This document shows, piece by piece, positions 30,155-40,649 of a stretch of 64,000 bases of DNA. The stretch is taken from positions 50,422 to 114,421 of the forward strand of contig CAIMFH010000180.1 of NCBI GenBank assembly GCA_903840265.1, given 5' to 3'. The stretch's first letter is position 1; every line of letters begins with the position of its first letter. Made by a program: the position numbers and the translations under genes. The notes beneath the pieces are model-generated. The model was not told the DNA's origin. It did not search any database and was given only the letters and a program-made list of their open reading frames with translations. Source of the stretch: an uncultured Schlesneria sp. GTDB taxonomy: Bacteria > Planctomycetota > Planctomycetia > Planctomycetales > Planctomycetaceae.

Positions 30155-31600
30155 TTACGCCAGAATCGGTCGCACGACATGCGCCTCTTCGACTCCCGTG
30201 AGTTTCGCATCGAGGCCTTGGAACTTGTACGTGAGTCGATCGTGATCGATGCCCAGCAGGTGCAGGATCGTGGCGTGGAAGTCGCGGACCGGGACGGGGT
30301 CTTTCACGATGTTGTAGCCGAACGGACAAGTCTCACCGTGAACGGTGCCCCCTTTCACACCTCCGCCTGCCATCCACATGCTGAAACAGCGTGGATGATG
30401 ATCGCGGCCGTAGTCGGTCGCCGTGAGCTTCCCCTGGGAATAGTTCGTGCGGCCAAACTCGCCGCCCCAGATCACCAGGGTGTCGTCGAGCATCCCGCGC
30501 TGCTTGAGGTCTATCAGCAAGGCCGCAGCCGGTTGGTCGGTCTCGCGACATTGAGTCCGTATCCCATTGGGCAGCCCGCCGTGCTGGTCCCAGCCTTGAT
30601 GATAGAGTTGAATGAACTTCACGCCGCGTTCGGCAAGCCGCCGCGCCTGCAGACAGTTCGCAGCAAAGGTTCCCGGCTTCTTGGCGTCGGGTCCATACAG
30701 ATCGAAGATATGTTCAGGCTCGGCAGCGGTGTCGGTCACTTCAGGGACGCTCGACTGCATGCGAAACGCCATCTCGTACTGCGCGATCCGCGTGTTCAAC
30801 TCGACATCGCCAGTCGCTGCCAGTTCAATTTCATGTAGCTCATTGAGTCGATCTAGCATCAGTCGGCGGCTGTCTCGATCCACCCCGGCCGGATTATTGA
30901 GATAGAGGACTGGATCCTTCCCAGCTCGGAATTGCACTCCCTGATAGCGACTCGGCAGAAACCCTGTTCCCCAGAGTCGCGAATAGAGCGGCTGATCGCC
31001 TTTGCCTTTCGTGATCAACACGACGAACGCGGGGAGGTTTTCGTTGTCGGTCCCCAAACCATAGTTCAACCACGCCCCAATGCTGGGTCGTCCGGAGATC
31101 TGGTTGCCCGTCTGCAAAAACGTAATCGCCGGATCGTGATTGATCGCCTCCGTTTCCATCGACCGGATGATCGCCAGTTCGTCCGCCAGCTTCGCGGTGT
31201 GCGGCAGCAGTTCACTGATCCAGGCACCCGCTGCTCCATGTTGAGCAAACTTGAACATTGATCCTGCGAGTGGCAGCGAGGCTTGGTTGCCCGACATTCC
31301 TGTCAGTCGCTGTCCCTGTCGTACGGAGTCCGGCAGTTGCTGACCATGCCGCTCGTTCAACAGCGGCTTGTAGTCAAAAGTCTCCAGTTGTGATGGCCCG
31401 CCGCTCTGAAAGAGATAGATAACCCTCTTGGCTTTCGGCGTGTGATGGGTATCCGACAACGCACCGCCAGTGCCCGCCAGCGCGCGTCGATCTCGCTGCA
31501 GCAGATCGGTCAGTGCAACGCCGCCAAATCCCATCCCAATTCGGCCAAGCATGGCGCGGCGGGAAAGACAGCTTGCTGACGTTAAAGCGTTATCGAACAT
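30155..31600 (-). CDS. DUF1501 protein (first pair)
   Basis: A 481-aa DUF1501 member, a sulfatase-like alkaline-phosphatase fold abundant in planctomycetes. Near the N-terminus SRRAMLGRIGMGFGG is a Tat-like twin-arginine leader. Landmarks are RVIYLFQSGGPSQLETFD, the LPHTAKLADELAIIRSM segment, DTLVIWGGEFGRT and MWMAGGGVKGGT near the C-terminus. Metal-binding Asp/His residues of the family occur in these, but the exact set was not mapped. The biochemical role is unknown. The ATG at 31600 (GGAAAGC upstream) avoids overlap with the preceding DUF1553 gene; a longer frame begins at 31669. It follows the DUF1549/DUF1553 gene by 46 bp, in one operon. Confidence 0.88.
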   Translation of the reverse strand: MFDNALTSASCLSRRAMLGRIGMGFGGVALTDLLQRDRRALAGTGGALSDTHHTPKAKRVIYLFQSGGPSQLETFDYKPLLNERHGQQLPDSVRQGQRLTGMSGNQASLPLAGSMFKFAQHGAAGAWISELLPHTAKLADELAIIRSMETEAINHDPAITFLQTGNQISGRPSIGAWLNYGLGTDNENLPAFVVLITKGKGDQPLYSRLWGTGFLPSRYQGVQFRAGKDPVLYLNNPAGVDRDSRRLMLDRLNELHEIELAATGDVELNTRIAQYEMAFRMQSSVPEVTDTAAEPEHIFDLYGPDAKKPGTFAANCLQARRLAERGVKFIQLYHQGWDQHGGLPNGIRTQCRETDQPAAALLIDLKQRGMLDDTLVIWGGEFGRTNYSQGKLTATDYGRDHHPRCFSMWMAGGGVKGGTVHGETCPFGYNIVKDPVPVRDFHATILHLLGIDHDRLTYKFQGLDAKLTGVEEAHVVRPILA

Positions 31601-31646
31601 GTGAAGCTTTCCAACAGAATCAACAGACAAATAATCTGCAGCCAAC

Positions 31647-34600
31647 TTATCGTTTGGTGACGCATTCATCGAAGTTCATCAGGGCCTGCACGACCACGGT
31701 CATCGCCGCGTGGTCCACAGCATCGACTTTATCATTGCGTGGCGAATCACCAATTGTGACCAGTTCGACGGCTTTACCCGGTGCAGCAGTGAAGTGCGAC
31801 TTCTGCTCTTCGTAGAGTTTTTTCAGCACCAACATTTCTTTTTCGGACGGTGTGCGACTGGTGAGCTGTCGAAATGCCGCATCGAGTCGAACATTTACCG
31901 AATCGGGGTTCTGCAGGATCAGCTTCTCGGCCAGCACGCGGGCCGCCTCGATGAACTGCGGATCGTTGAGCAGCACCAAGGCCTGTAGTGGGGTGGCCGT
32001 TCGCTCTCGGCGGGCCGTGCAGGTTTCTCGGCCGGTGGCGTCGAAGGTCACCATGGTCGGCGGGGGCGAGGTGCGTCGCCAGAAGGTGTAGATGCTGCGG
32101 CGATACAGTCCTTCGCCTTTGGCCTGATGATAGGACTTGCCGGTCCCGGCCTCTTGCCATAGACCAGCGGGTTGATACGGCATGACACTGGGACCGCCCA
32201 GCTTGGGCACCAGTAGCCCGCTGACCGCCAGTGCATTGTCGCGAATTTGCTCTGCGGACAGGCGATATCGCGGTCCGCGAGCAAGCCAGAGATCATCGGG
32301 ATCGGAATGAGCGACCTGAGGATCCTGCGGCGTCGAGGACTGCCGATAGGTGGCCGACAGCACCATCTGCTTGCAAAGTCGTTTCACGTTCCAGCCACTG
32401 TTCATGAAATCGCGGGCGAGCCAGTCGAGCAGTTCTGGATGCGTAGGGGATTGCCCTTGAGCTCCAAAGTCTTCGACGGAGGCGACCAGTCCGCGACCAA
32501 ACAGGTAACCCCAGAATCGGTTCACAGCGACTCGGCTGACTAGCGGGTTGCGGTCGTCGGTCATCCATTTCGCGAGCCCCAATCGGTTGCCCGGCAGGCC
32601 AGCGGGCAATGGGAACACGCCTGCCGGAGTATCCGCGCCGACTTGCTCGGCCGGGCTGTCGTAGGCACCTCGCTTCAGCACGAATGTCGGACGTGGCTGA
32701 TCCATGTCATGCATCGTCATGATCTGGCGGACCTTCGTCACCAGTTCATTTTCGTCGTTGCGGAGTGTCTGCAACTCCGTCACGGCTGATTGATAGGCGT
32801 CGTCATGTCGACGCAGGTAATGTTCGAACGCGTCGGACTGATCCGCTTTTCCCGGAGGGGACGGGGGAGCATTTGGCACAACGTACTGGCTCGGCAGTGC
32901 GGCTACTTCCAGTGGCGTCAACTCCTGATTGAACACCAGCAGTTCATCGACGATGCCCCCTTTGAAACCGACATCGCGAAAGCGTGCGCCCAAGGCCAGT
33001 TCGACCCCACCGGAATTCGAATCGCCCCATTCCGCTCGGTACTTGATATCGCGTGTCAGCTTGTCGCGAACGACATCCAGTTCGACCGGCTGTCCGTTCA
33101 GGTAGATGCGCAAACCGGCCGCATGGCTACTGCCGTCATAAGTGAGGGTGATCAGTGTCCACTGGCCGATCGGGACGATTCGCGGGCTACTCACTTGAAT
33201 CGCATTGCCCGGCCAGAAATGGATGAGTGACACAACCGGCTCGCCATCATCGAGGACCAGCGAGATGCCGCGAAACGCGGAATCTTCGGCGGCCACGCTT
33301 TGATGCAGAATCACTTCGCGCGGCTTGTGGCTGGCGGGATGCACCCACAGCGAAAACGTGAACGGGGAAACTCGGCCAAACTGTCCCGAGCCTTTGCAGG
33401 CGAAGCTGTCGTCCCCGTCGAATTGAATCGCTTTGCTTTCGGTCGATGCTGGGGCGGCACTGGCATCAGACTTTGGTGCCTCAGCGGCGATGGCCCGAGT
33501 CACTCCAGCCACTAACGCGTTGCCTCCGCCTGGGTTGGCGTCGTCGAGGCTGAATCTGGCAGTCGCCGTGATTGATTTGGAGGTGGCTTCCCCGATCGTC
33601 TGCGGATGACTGACTGCGGCGTAGGATGGGCTGGTCACCGCATAGTCCGGCTTCGATGACGCATGCTGTACGAATCGTTCTTTTGCTGCTTCGCGAATCT
33701 TGGCGAGTTCCGCTTCCTTCTGGCGGACCTTGTCGAGCAGGTCGCGGTGTTTCACTTCCTGGTCGCCGTCATACAACAGCAAGGCAGGAGTCGGGGCGGT
33801 TTCCGTGAAGTGCGAATAGAGGCCGTGTTCGTCGATGTTCGAGAAGAAGGCCGAGAATTGATAGAAGTCGCGCTGCGTGATCGGATCGTATTTGTGGTCG
33901 TGGCAACGGGCACATTCAAAGGTCAGCCCCAAAAACGCGGTGCCATTCGTGACCACGCGATCGGCCACGTAGGCGACCCGGAACTCCGCTTCAATACTGC
34001 CCCCTTCATTGGTCTGACGATGCAGCCTGTTGAACGTCGTCGCGAGACGTTGATCTTTTGTTGGATTGGGGACTAAATCGCCCGCCGTTTGCCAGGTGAT
34101 GAACTGGTCATAGGGCAGGTTCTGGTTGAAGGCCCGAATGACCCATTCTCGCCAAGGCCAGACATGCATGTCGCGATCGGCCTGATAGCCGAACGTGTCT
34201 GCATAGCGAGCCACATCAAGCCACTCGTTCGCCATCCGTTCACCGAATGCGGGGGACTCCAGCAAGCGATCGACGGCGTGTTCATAGGCTTCAGGAGATT
34301 GATCGGCCAGGAATGTATCGAGTTCGGCAATCGTGGGCGGCAGTCCCGTCAGATCGAAACTGGCCCGTCGCAGCCATTTTTCTCGAGTGGCCTCGGCGGC
34401 GGGTTCGAGTTTAAGTTGCTGCAAACGATTCATCACGAACGCATCAATGGGATTCCGAATCCAATGGGCTGAATCGGCTGGCTTGGGAACGGCGACTTCT
34501 TTCGGCACGGGGATGAAGGCCCAGTGCGGCTGATATTCCGCTCCCTCGGCAATCCAGCGCTGGAGCAATTCTTTCTGTTCGACAGTCAGCGGTTTGTTGT

Positions 34601-34919
34601 GCTTGGGCGGGGGCATCAACAGTTCTTCGTCATCAGCGAAGATACGTTTCACCAATTCACTGTCAGCCGGATGGCCTGGCTTGATGACATCGGATTCGAC
34701 CGCCGCATCACGCTGGTCCAACCTCAAGTCCGCCTTGCGCGCGTTCTTGTCGGGCCCGTGACAGGCAAAGCATCTGTCAGAGAGAATCGGGCGGATATCG
34801 CGATTGAAGTTGATTGGCTCGGCTGCATCCGCAGGACGAATGGCCAACGTCACGCACGTCAGAATTACCGACAAAATGGTTCGGCAGAGGGATGACAGCG
34901 ATTTTGACCTGAATTGCAT
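31647..34919 (-). CDS. Planctomycete cytochrome c plus DUF1549, LamG-like and DUF1553 protein (first pair)
   Basis: A 1090-aa exported protein with a hydrophobic N-terminal signal. Near residue 52 is CFACHGPD, the heme-binding CxxCH of the planctomycete cytochrome C (PSCyt1) domain. DUF1549 follows with LRRASFDLTGLPP and the second motif CARCHDHKYDPIT. A central LamG/concanavalin-like region (FTFSLWVHPASHKP, ITLTYDGSSH) is inserted before DUF1553, which shows NRFWGYLFGRGLV and QSSTPQDPQ. Such proteins are common in planctomycetes and next to DUF1501; a role in degrading complex sulfated polysaccharides or in electron transfer is suspected, not known. The order is DUF1553 then DUF1501, 46 bp apart. 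Confidence 0.9.
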   Translation of the reverse strand: MQFRSKSLSSLCRTILSVILTCVTLAIRPADAAEPINFNRDIRPILSDRCFACHGPDKNARKADLRLDQRDAAVESDVIKPGHPADSELVKRIFADDEELLMPPPKHNKPLTVEQKELLQRWIAEGAEYQPHWAFIPVPKEVAVPKPADSAHWIRNPIDAFVMNRLQQLKLEPAAEATREKWLRRASFDLTGLPPTIAELDTFLADQSPEAYEHAVDRLLESPAFGERMANEWLDVARYADTFGYQADRDMHVWPWREWVIRAFNQNLPYDQFITWQTAGDLVPNPTKDQRLATTFNRLHRQTNEGGSIEAEFRVAYVADRVVTNGTAFLGLTFECARCHDHKYDPITQRDFYQFSAFFSNIDEHGLYSHFTETAPTPALLLYDGDQEVKHRDLLDKVRQKEAELAKIREAAKERFVQHASSKPDYAVTSPSYAAVSHPQTIGEATSKSITATARFSLDDANPGGGNALVAGVTRAIAAEAPKSDASAAPASTESKAIQFDGDDSFACKGSGQFGRVSPFTFSLWVHPASHKPREVILHQSVAAEDSAFRGISLVLDDGEPVVSLIHFWPGNAIQVSSPRIVPIGQWTLITLTYDGSSHAAGLRIYLNGQPVELDVVRDKLTRDIKYRAEWGDSNSGGVELALGARFRDVGFKGGIVDELLVFNQELTPLEVAALPSQYVVPNAPPSPPGKADQSDAFEHYLRRHDDAYQSAVTELQTLRNDENELVTKVRQIMTMHDMDQPRPTFVLKRGAYDSPAEQVGADTPAGVFPLPAGLPGNRLGLAKWMTDDRNPLVSRVAVNRFWGYLFGRGLVASVEDFGAQGQSPTHPELLDWLARDFMNSGWNVKRLCKQMVLSATYRQSSTPQDPQVAHSDPDDLWLARGPRYRLSAEQIRDNALAVSGLLVPKLGGPSVMPYQPAGLWQEAGTGKSYHQAKGEGLYRRSIYTFWRRTSPPPTMVTFDATGRETCTARRERTATPLQALVLLNDPQFIEAARVLAEKLILQNPDSVNVRLDAAFRQLTSRTPSEKEMLVLKKLYEEQKSHFTAAPGKAVELVTIGDSPRNDKVDAVDHAAMTVVVQALMNFDECVTKR

Positions 34920-35097
34920 CCGGTAGTCCTCAGAATGATCTCGTCGAGTCTGTCACCATCATACCGATGAAACGACTTGGAGAGACCTGACTGAAGAGGA
35001 ATTTAAGAGCGCTCAGATATTGCAACGTCCCGATTGCTGTTGAGGCCCCAGTTGGATGGCATCCATTTTTGTGATAGCACCTGAATACGCTGGCTGG

Positions 35098-36537
35098 TTA
35101 TGCCAGGACGGGGCGAATGATTTCTCCGTGGACGTCGGTCAGGCGGTAGTGGCGGCCTTGGAATTTGTAGGTGAGTTGATGATGGTCGACTCCCAGGCAG
35201 TGCAGGATTGTGGCGTTGAGGTCGTGGACGTGGACCGGGTCGCGGACGATATTGTAGCTGTAGTCGTCGGTTTCGCCGTGGGTGACTCCGCCACGGATGC
35301 CTCCTCCGGCCATCCACATCGTGAAGCAGCGTGGGTGATGGTCTCGACCGTAGTTGGTGGCGGTGAGATTTCCCTGGCAGTAGACCGTTCGACCAAACTC
35401 GCCACTCCAGACGATGAGGGTGTCGTCGAGTAACCCGCGTTGCTTGAGATCTTTGATCAGAGCGGCACACGGTTGATCGACATCGCGGGCCTGCTGCGGA
35501 ATCTGAGTGGGAAGGTTCGTGTGCTGATCCCAGCCCATGTGAAAAAGTTGGATGAAGCGAACGCCTCGTTCGGCAAGCCTGCGGGCGAGCAGGCAGTTTG
35601 CTGCAAACGTCCCCGGCTTTCGCGAATTGGGGCCGTAGAGGTCGAACGTCTGCTCGGTCTCTTGTGAGACATCTGCCAACTCGGGGACGGAGGTCTGCAT
35701 GCGAAACGCGAGTTCATACTGAGCGATTCGCGTTTCAATTTCGGGATCGCCAGCGCGTTCGTGCTGGATGCGATTCAACGCGGCTTGATCGTCGAGCATG
35801 TCGCGTCGCAAGGCGGCATCGATCCCCGCTGGGTTGGAGAGATACAGCACCGGGTCGCCACCGCTGCGCAGTTTCACCCCTTGGTGGCGTGACGGCAGGA
35901 AGCCCGAGCCCCACAGGCGATCATAGAGGGGTTGGTCGTTGGGACGGCCGGTTCCGCGCGAAAGCATCACGACAAACGCGGGGAGGTCTTTGTTTTCGGA
36001 GCCAAGTCCGTATGACAGCCACGAACCGAGACTGGGCCGACCGGCGAGTTGAGCACCCGTTGTGAGGAACGTGACGGCGGGATCGTGATTGATCGCTTCT
36101 GTGTGCATGGACTTGATGAAGCAAAGTTCGTCCGCGACCCCGCCGAGGTGGGGCAGCAATTCGCTGATCGTCGCACCGCTGTTGCCATGTTGGGCGAACT
36201 TGTACATCGAAGGGACGACGGGAAAGGAGTCCTGACCGGCCGTCATGTTGGTCAGACGCTGTCCTTGCCTGATCGATTCGGGCAAATTTTCCCCTTTGCG
36301 TTTTTCCAAGCCCGGTTTGTGATCAAACAACTCGATTTGCGACGGAGCACCCGACTGGAAAAGAAAGATGACTCGCTTCGCTCGCGGAGCGATTTTGGAC
36401 AGGTCTGGAACAGTGGGTGATTGTTCTTCGTCAGCGAGCAGCGACCCCAATGCAGTCAGGCCCAAAGAACCACCGGCCCCGCCCAGAAATGCGCGACGAG
36501 ACTGACGATGCATCAGATCAGCGAACGATGGGAACAT
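35098..36537 (-). CDS. DUF1501 protein (second pair)
   Basis: A 479-aa DUF1501 protein closely paralogous to the one starting at 31600. Tat-like leader [16 protein letters not shown] is at residue about 10. It has [44 protein letters not shown] and [11 protein letters not shown]. The start ATG at 36537 follows GAGG; a TTG at 36555 would add six residues. It trails the second DUF1549/DUF1553 gene by 44 bp and ends 178 bp before the next pair begins, so the two pairs are separate transcription units or one long one. Confidence 0.88.
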   Translation of the reverse strand: MFPSFADLMHRQSRRAFLGGAGGSLGLTALGSLLADEEQSPTVPDLSKIAPRAKRVIFLFQSGAPSQIELFDHKPGLEKRKGENLPESIRQGQRLTNMTAGQDSFPVVPSMYKFAQHGNSGATISELLPHLGGVADELCFIKSMHTEAINHDPAVTFLTTGAQLAGRPSLGSWLSYGLGSENKDLPAFVVMLSRGTGRPNDQPLYDRLWGSGFLPSRHQGVKLRSGGDPVLYLSNPAGIDAALRRDMLDDQAALNRIQHERAGDPEIETRIAQYELAFRMQTSVPELADVSQETEQTFDLYGPNSRKPGTFAANCLLARRLAERGVRFIQLFHMGWDQHTNLPTQIPQQARDVDQPCAALIKDLKQRGLLDDTLIVWSGEFGRTVYCQGNLTATNYGRDHHPRCFTMWMAGGGIRGGVTHGETDDYSYNIVRDPVHVHDLNATILHCLGVDHHQLTYKFQGRHYRLTDVHGEIIRPVLA

Positions 36538-36581
36538 CACGGATGCCTCGGGCAAAGGTGGTCATCAAACCAACAAGCGGA

Positions 36582-39500
36582 TCAGGGTTTCGCGACGAAC
36601 TCGTCGATATTGAAGATCACGCTGGCCGTGGCGGTATAGGCGGCCAGTTCGTGCAGATTGAGCGAGGGATCAGCCACGGTTTCACCTAGTTTCAGCAGGT
36701 GAGCTGCCTCCGTGGGGTGTTGCTGATAGGCCTGGCGGCGTCGTTCAAACCCGTCGACCAGGACTTTCAATTCGCGATCGTTCGGGTCGCGCGAGAGGAC
36801 TCGTCGGAAGGCGAAGGTCAGACGCGAGGGGGCGGAGGCACCTCCTTCTTTCATAGCCAGTTCGGCCAGAGCCCGCGCCGCTTCCACGTACGTGACGTCG
36901 TTCATCAAGTTGAGCGCCTGCAGCGGAGTATTGGTGCGCGGCAGGCTGACGCGACAGGCTTCTCGTGGTGAGGCGTCGAAGATGGCGAGGGCAGGGGGCG
37001 GGACTGTGCGTTTGCGGAACGTGTAGATTCCGCGGCGGTACAGGTTGGGTCCGTGGTCTTGCACATAGACGGCGAATGGCCCGGGGACCGCTTCGGCGCT
37101 GAGTTCTTCCCAGATGCCGGCGGGTTGATAAGGTTTCACGCTGGGGCCGCCGACGGTTTCGACCAGCAGGCCACTCGACGCCAGCGCTGCGTCGCGAATC
37201 ATCTCGGCAGGAAGGCGAAATCGTGGTCCCCGTGCCAGCCAGCGGTTATCGGGATCGCGAGGCTCATTGACGGTCGACGATTGCCGATAGGTGGCCGACG
37301 TGACCATGTGTCGTAAAGATCGCTTCAGATCCCATCGATCGGCAGCCATCGTAGTGGCATCGCCTGAGAATTCGAGGGCTAACCAATCGAGTAACTCTGG
37401 ATGACTGGGCGATTCGCCCTGCGTACCGAAGTCTTCGGCGGTCTTGACCAGGCCGACACCAAACAAGGATTGCCACAGGCGATTGACGGTGACGCGTGCG
37501 GTGAGCGGGTTTTCGTTGGAGACCAGCCACCGAGCGAGATCGAGACGATCGAGCGATTGCCCGGAATTCGGTGTGGGCAGCTTCGGTGCAGGCAACGAGG
37601 ATGGCAAAGCCGCCTGGACCTGTTCCCCGGGCTTATCATATTCGCCACGTTTCAGCACGAACGAATCGCGCTGCAAGCGGTCCTGCATCACCATCGTGGT
37701 GGGAATAGTCGCCAGGTAATCGTTGTACTTCTGTCGCGACTGCAGCAAGCTTGCTCGAGCAGATTGCTCAACGCGGGGAGCGTAATCTGCGAGATAACAC
37801 TCGCGAAGCTTTTCCAGATCGGATCGAGGAGTCTGATCGTTGATCGCCCGGGCAGCGATCTTAGAGATGGGGTCGCCCGCGGCCAAGGCCCGCGCAGATT
37901 CGGCGGTCAGTCGTCCGCGATACGTTCGTAATTCGTCGATCGCTCCCTGCAAAGGTGCGGCACTTCCACCCGCGCCGATGCAGAGCGGCAGTTTCACTTT
38001 GATGGGATTGCTGAGCAGATCCGTGATCACCTTCAACTCTGTGGATTCACCATTGATGCGAATCGCGACGCCCCGCGCGGCACTTGATCCATCATACGAG
38101 ACAAACAGGTGCGACCACTGGTCGACCGGCAGCGTGGCCGCAGTTTCGACTCGGATCAGGTCGTCGAGGATTCGCCCGGAGAACAGGGCCTGCAGATGAC
38201 CATTGGCCTCGCGGCGAAGTTCGTAACCGCGGGAGGCGTTGTCATGATCCATGCGAGCGAGGATGGTCATCGCTGCTGTGCCCTTCGGTTTGACCCAGCA
38301 GGAAATCGCGAAGGACTCGTCTTCGGCGAAGTCGCCGGCGTCCGGGGATTCGATCCAGCGCTGGCCATCGAATTGGGCGGCTTGTCCGATGCGGCCTTCG
38401 GCGAAGGTGGACGTCCCTTGCTTCCAGACGAAGTCGATTGGTGTGGGTGGTTGGCCGTTCTTGGTCAACACGACTCGACTGTCACCGTCAAACTCGATCT
38501 TCGCATCCAACTTGTCGGAGACACTCCAATCAGGGCGAGAACCTTGAGACCGGATTGACGCGGCCATCGCCGTAATTCCCTGGTCGACCTGCGGGCCGAG
38601 GGCTTGCCAGGCTGACTCAGCTGCATCTCGTTCCTGCTGCAACGCAGTCAGGTGCCGCTGCTGATCGGGTGTCGGTGCGGGGAGGTAGGGCATCGAATTG
38701 TCGTTGCGAATGTATTTGCCGGGTTCGGGAACCTGGTTGAAGAAGGCGAACAGTTGATAGAAGTCTCGCTGGCTGATCGGGTCGTACTTGTGATCGTGGC
38801 AGCGGGCGCAGCCGATGGTCAGGCCGAGCCAGACAGCGGAGGTCGTTTCGACACGATCCACGACGTACTCGACGCGGAACTCTTCGGGGATGATTCCTCC
38901 CTCGGCATTGCCACGATGATTGCGATTGAATCCAGTGGCGATCAGGCGGGCATTTGCGATTGGCGACTGGCGGGCGGCCTGCTCTTCGAGAAGATCGCCG
39001 GCGAGTTGATCGATCGTGAATTCGTCGAACGGTTGGTTCTGGTTGAACGCGTCGATGACCCAGTCTCGCCAGCGCCACATGAACCGGGGGCCATCGGTTT
39101 GATAGCCGTTGGTATCGGCAAAACGAGCCGCATCGAGCCAATTGAGGGCCATGCGTTCGCCGTAGCGCGGCGAGGCCAACAAACGATCGACGAGTTTTTC
39201 GTAGGCATCGGGAGACGTATCGGCCACAAAATCGGCGACATCATCGGGCGACGGAGGCAGGCCCGTGAGATCGAGGGTGACGCGGCGGATGAGGGTGCGT
39301 CGATCTGCCTCGGGTGAGGCGGTGAGATCTTCCTGATCAAGCCGGGCGTGAATGAAACTGTCGATCGGCTGACGAGCGATAGCGGTTTGCTTGCTAGCGG
39401 GTGGTGCGATTCGCTGGGGCGGGATGAACGACCAATGCGGTTGATACTCGGCTCCTTCATTGATCCACCGCCGGAGCAAATCGATCTCGGTGGGGGAGAG

Positions 39501-39830
39501 CTTCAAGTTCGACTTCGGCGGCGGCATCTGCAGGTTGGGATCGGCAGAGATCACTCGCAAGAAGGCGGCACTTTTTTCGGCATCGCCGGGCAGAATCGCT
39601 GGTGAGTCATCACGTACCGAGATGGCAGCTTCGCGCTGATCGAGGCGCAGACCCGCCTGTCGCTTGGCCGAATCGGGACCGTGACAGACGAAACATTTGT
39701 CGGACAGGATGGGGCGGATGTCTCGATTGAATTCAATTTTTGAGGAAGGGGGTTCCGCGGCGGTCACGCCCTGGAAACTGGCCAGGATGAATCCCGCGAG
39801 AAGGAGACCGCGCATAGGAAGTCGAGCCAT
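36582..39830 (-). CDS. Planctomycete cytochrome c plus DUF1549, LamG-like and DUF1553 protein (second pair)
   Basis: A 1082-aa protein with the same domain order as the first copy. A signal peptide (LLLAGFILASFQGVTA) is followed by CFVCHGPDS near residue 46, the PSCyt1 CxxCH. DUF1549 holds LIRRVTLDLTGLPPSPDD and CARCHDHKYDPIS. The LamG-like insert has FAISCWVKPKG and SHLFVSYDGSS. DUF1553 holds NRLWQSLFGVGL and SATYRQSSTVNEPRDPDNRWLARGPRF-type sequence, shared with the first copy over long stretches. It differs in linkers, so the copies are old paralogues rather than a recent duplication. Confidence 0.9.
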   Translation of the reverse strand: MARLPMRGLLLAGFILASFQGVTAAEPPSSKIEFNRDIRPILSDKCFVCHGPDSAKRQAGLRLDQREAAISVRDDSPAILPGDAEKSAAFLRVISADPNLQMPPPKSNLKLSPTEIDLLRRWINEGAEYQPHWSFIPPQRIAPPASKQTAIARQPIDSFIHARLDQEDLTASPEADRRTLIRRVTLDLTGLPPSPDDVADFVADTSPDAYEKLVDRLLASPRYGERMALNWLDAARFADTNGYQTDGPRFMWRWRDWVIDAFNQNQPFDEFTIDQLAGDLLEEQAARQSPIANARLIATGFNRNHRGNAEGGIIPEEFRVEYVVDRVETTSAVWLGLTIGCARCHDHKYDPISQRDFYQLFAFFNQVPEPGKYIRNDNSMPYLPAPTPDQQRHLTALQQERDAAESAWQALGPQVDQGITAMAASIRSQGSRPDWSVSDKLDAKIEFDGDSRVVLTKNGQPPTPIDFVWKQGTSTFAEGRIGQAAQFDGQRWIESPDAGDFAEDESFAISCWVKPKGTAAMTILARMDHDNASRGYELRREANGHLQALFSGRILDDLIRVETAATLPVDQWSHLFVSYDGSSAARGVAIRINGESTELKVITDLLSNPIKVKLPLCIGAGGSAAPLQGAIDELRTYRGRLTAESARALAAGDPISKIAARAINDQTPRSDLEKLRECYLADYAPRVEQSARASLLQSRQKYNDYLATIPTTMVMQDRLQRDSFVLKRGEYDKPGEQVQAALPSSLPAPKLPTPNSGQSLDRLDLARWLVSNENPLTARVTVNRLWQSLFGVGLVKTAEDFGTQGESPSHPELLDWLALEFSGDATTMAADRWDLKRSLRHMVTSATYRQSSTVNEPRDPDNRWLARGPRFRLPAEMIRDAALASSGLLVETVGGPSVKPYQPAGIWEELSAEAVPGPFAVYVQDHGPNLYRRGIYTFRKRTVPPPALAIFDASPREACRVSLPRTNTPLQALNLMNDVTYVEAARALAELAMKEGGASAPSRLTFAFRRVLSRDPNDRELKVLVDGFERRRQAYQQHPTEAAHLLKLGETVADPSLNLHELAAYTATASVIFNIDEFVAKP

Positions 39831-39931
39831 GGGGAGAATCTCTGGGAGCGAACTTCAAGATGCTACGAGGCTAGCCGGGGCGGTGCGAAGTCGCAATCTG
39901 AAGAGGGGTGTTCGCCTGACTCTCAATCACG

Positions 39932-39951
39932 CGCGGGGCGTTGCCCACGCG
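39932..39951. repeat. Small GC-rich hairpin downstream of the PEBP gene
   Basis: The stem runs CGCG/CGCG and GGGC/GCCC with one bulged base and a 3-base loop. It lies 29 bases past the minus-strand PEBP stop at 39980 and upstream of the DUF1553 start. It may end PEBP transcription, though no U-tract follows. Confidence 0.4.
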
Positions 39952-39979
39952 GTTCAACTATGACGTAGCCCCTCCAGCG

Positions 39980-40465
39980 CTATCTCCGTTCGTAGGTGCC
40001 GACGATTGAGGCTGTTGCCAGCACATGATCGTGCATCGCGGCCAGGAGCTGCGCTTTTTGGACTCCGGGGGGAAGATTGAGTTGCGAGCGGAGTGCGTAC
40101 AACGTGAAGTGATAGTGATGCAGGCCATGACCGGGCGGCGGCATCGGGCCCAAATAGCCGAGGTTTTCTCCTTCGGGCCACGAATTGCAGCCTTGGCAGG
40201 CCTTCACGGGGCTTTGCAGTTGCGCGTCGCGAGAGACTTGTTCCGGCAACGAAGAAGTGTCGGCCGGAAGGTTGTAGATCAGCCAGTGGACCCAGGGCTC
40301 CGGGGTTGGAGCGTCGGGGTCTTCGCAGATGAGCGCCAGTTCGTGCGCGGCCTGCGGAACACACTGCCACGTCAGCAAGGGGGACACGTCGTCCCCTTCG
40401 CCCGTGTATCGCTGGGGAATTTGGTGACCGTTTTCGAAGGCGGTGGAATGCAGAGTCATGGTCAT
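39980..40465 (-). CDS. YbhB/YbcL-type PEBP (Raf-kinase-inhibitor-like) protein
   Basis: A 161-aa protein of the phosphatidylethanolamine-binding family. The two diagnostic motifs are DPDAPTPEPWVHWLIYNLP and GYLGPMPPPGHGLHHYHFTLYAL, which build the anion-binding site. The N-terminal STAFENGHQIPQRYTGEGDDVSP is also typical of YbhB. No signal peptide, so cytoplasmic. Their role in bacteria is not settled. ATG at 40465 is preceded by AAGGGAT 9 bases upstream; a second ATG at 40459 is two codons in. A longer frame to 40549 adds sequence unlike the family. Confidence 0.88.
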   Translation of the reverse strand: MTMTLHSTAFENGHQIPQRYTGEGDDVSPLLTWQCVPQAAHELALICEDPDAPTPEPWVHWLIYNLPADTSSLPEQVSRDAQLQSPVKACQGCNSWPEGENLGYLGPMPPPGHGLHHYHFTLYALRSQLNLPPGVQKAQLLAAMHDHVLATASIVGTYERR

Positions 40466-40649
40466 GATGTGATCCCTTGGGCACTTGGAGCAGAGATGCG
40501 AGCGTCTTCCTCCTCTGACTATTATGCCGCGCCCGGTTCGCCAACTCACGAGGCGAATTTAAAATCCGCGCCGGGTGTGATGGTGCGAGCGGAGAATTCA
40601 AACGCGGAGGCTGGAAGATCGCAGAGAAATCGGGAGGAACAGGCTTTTC

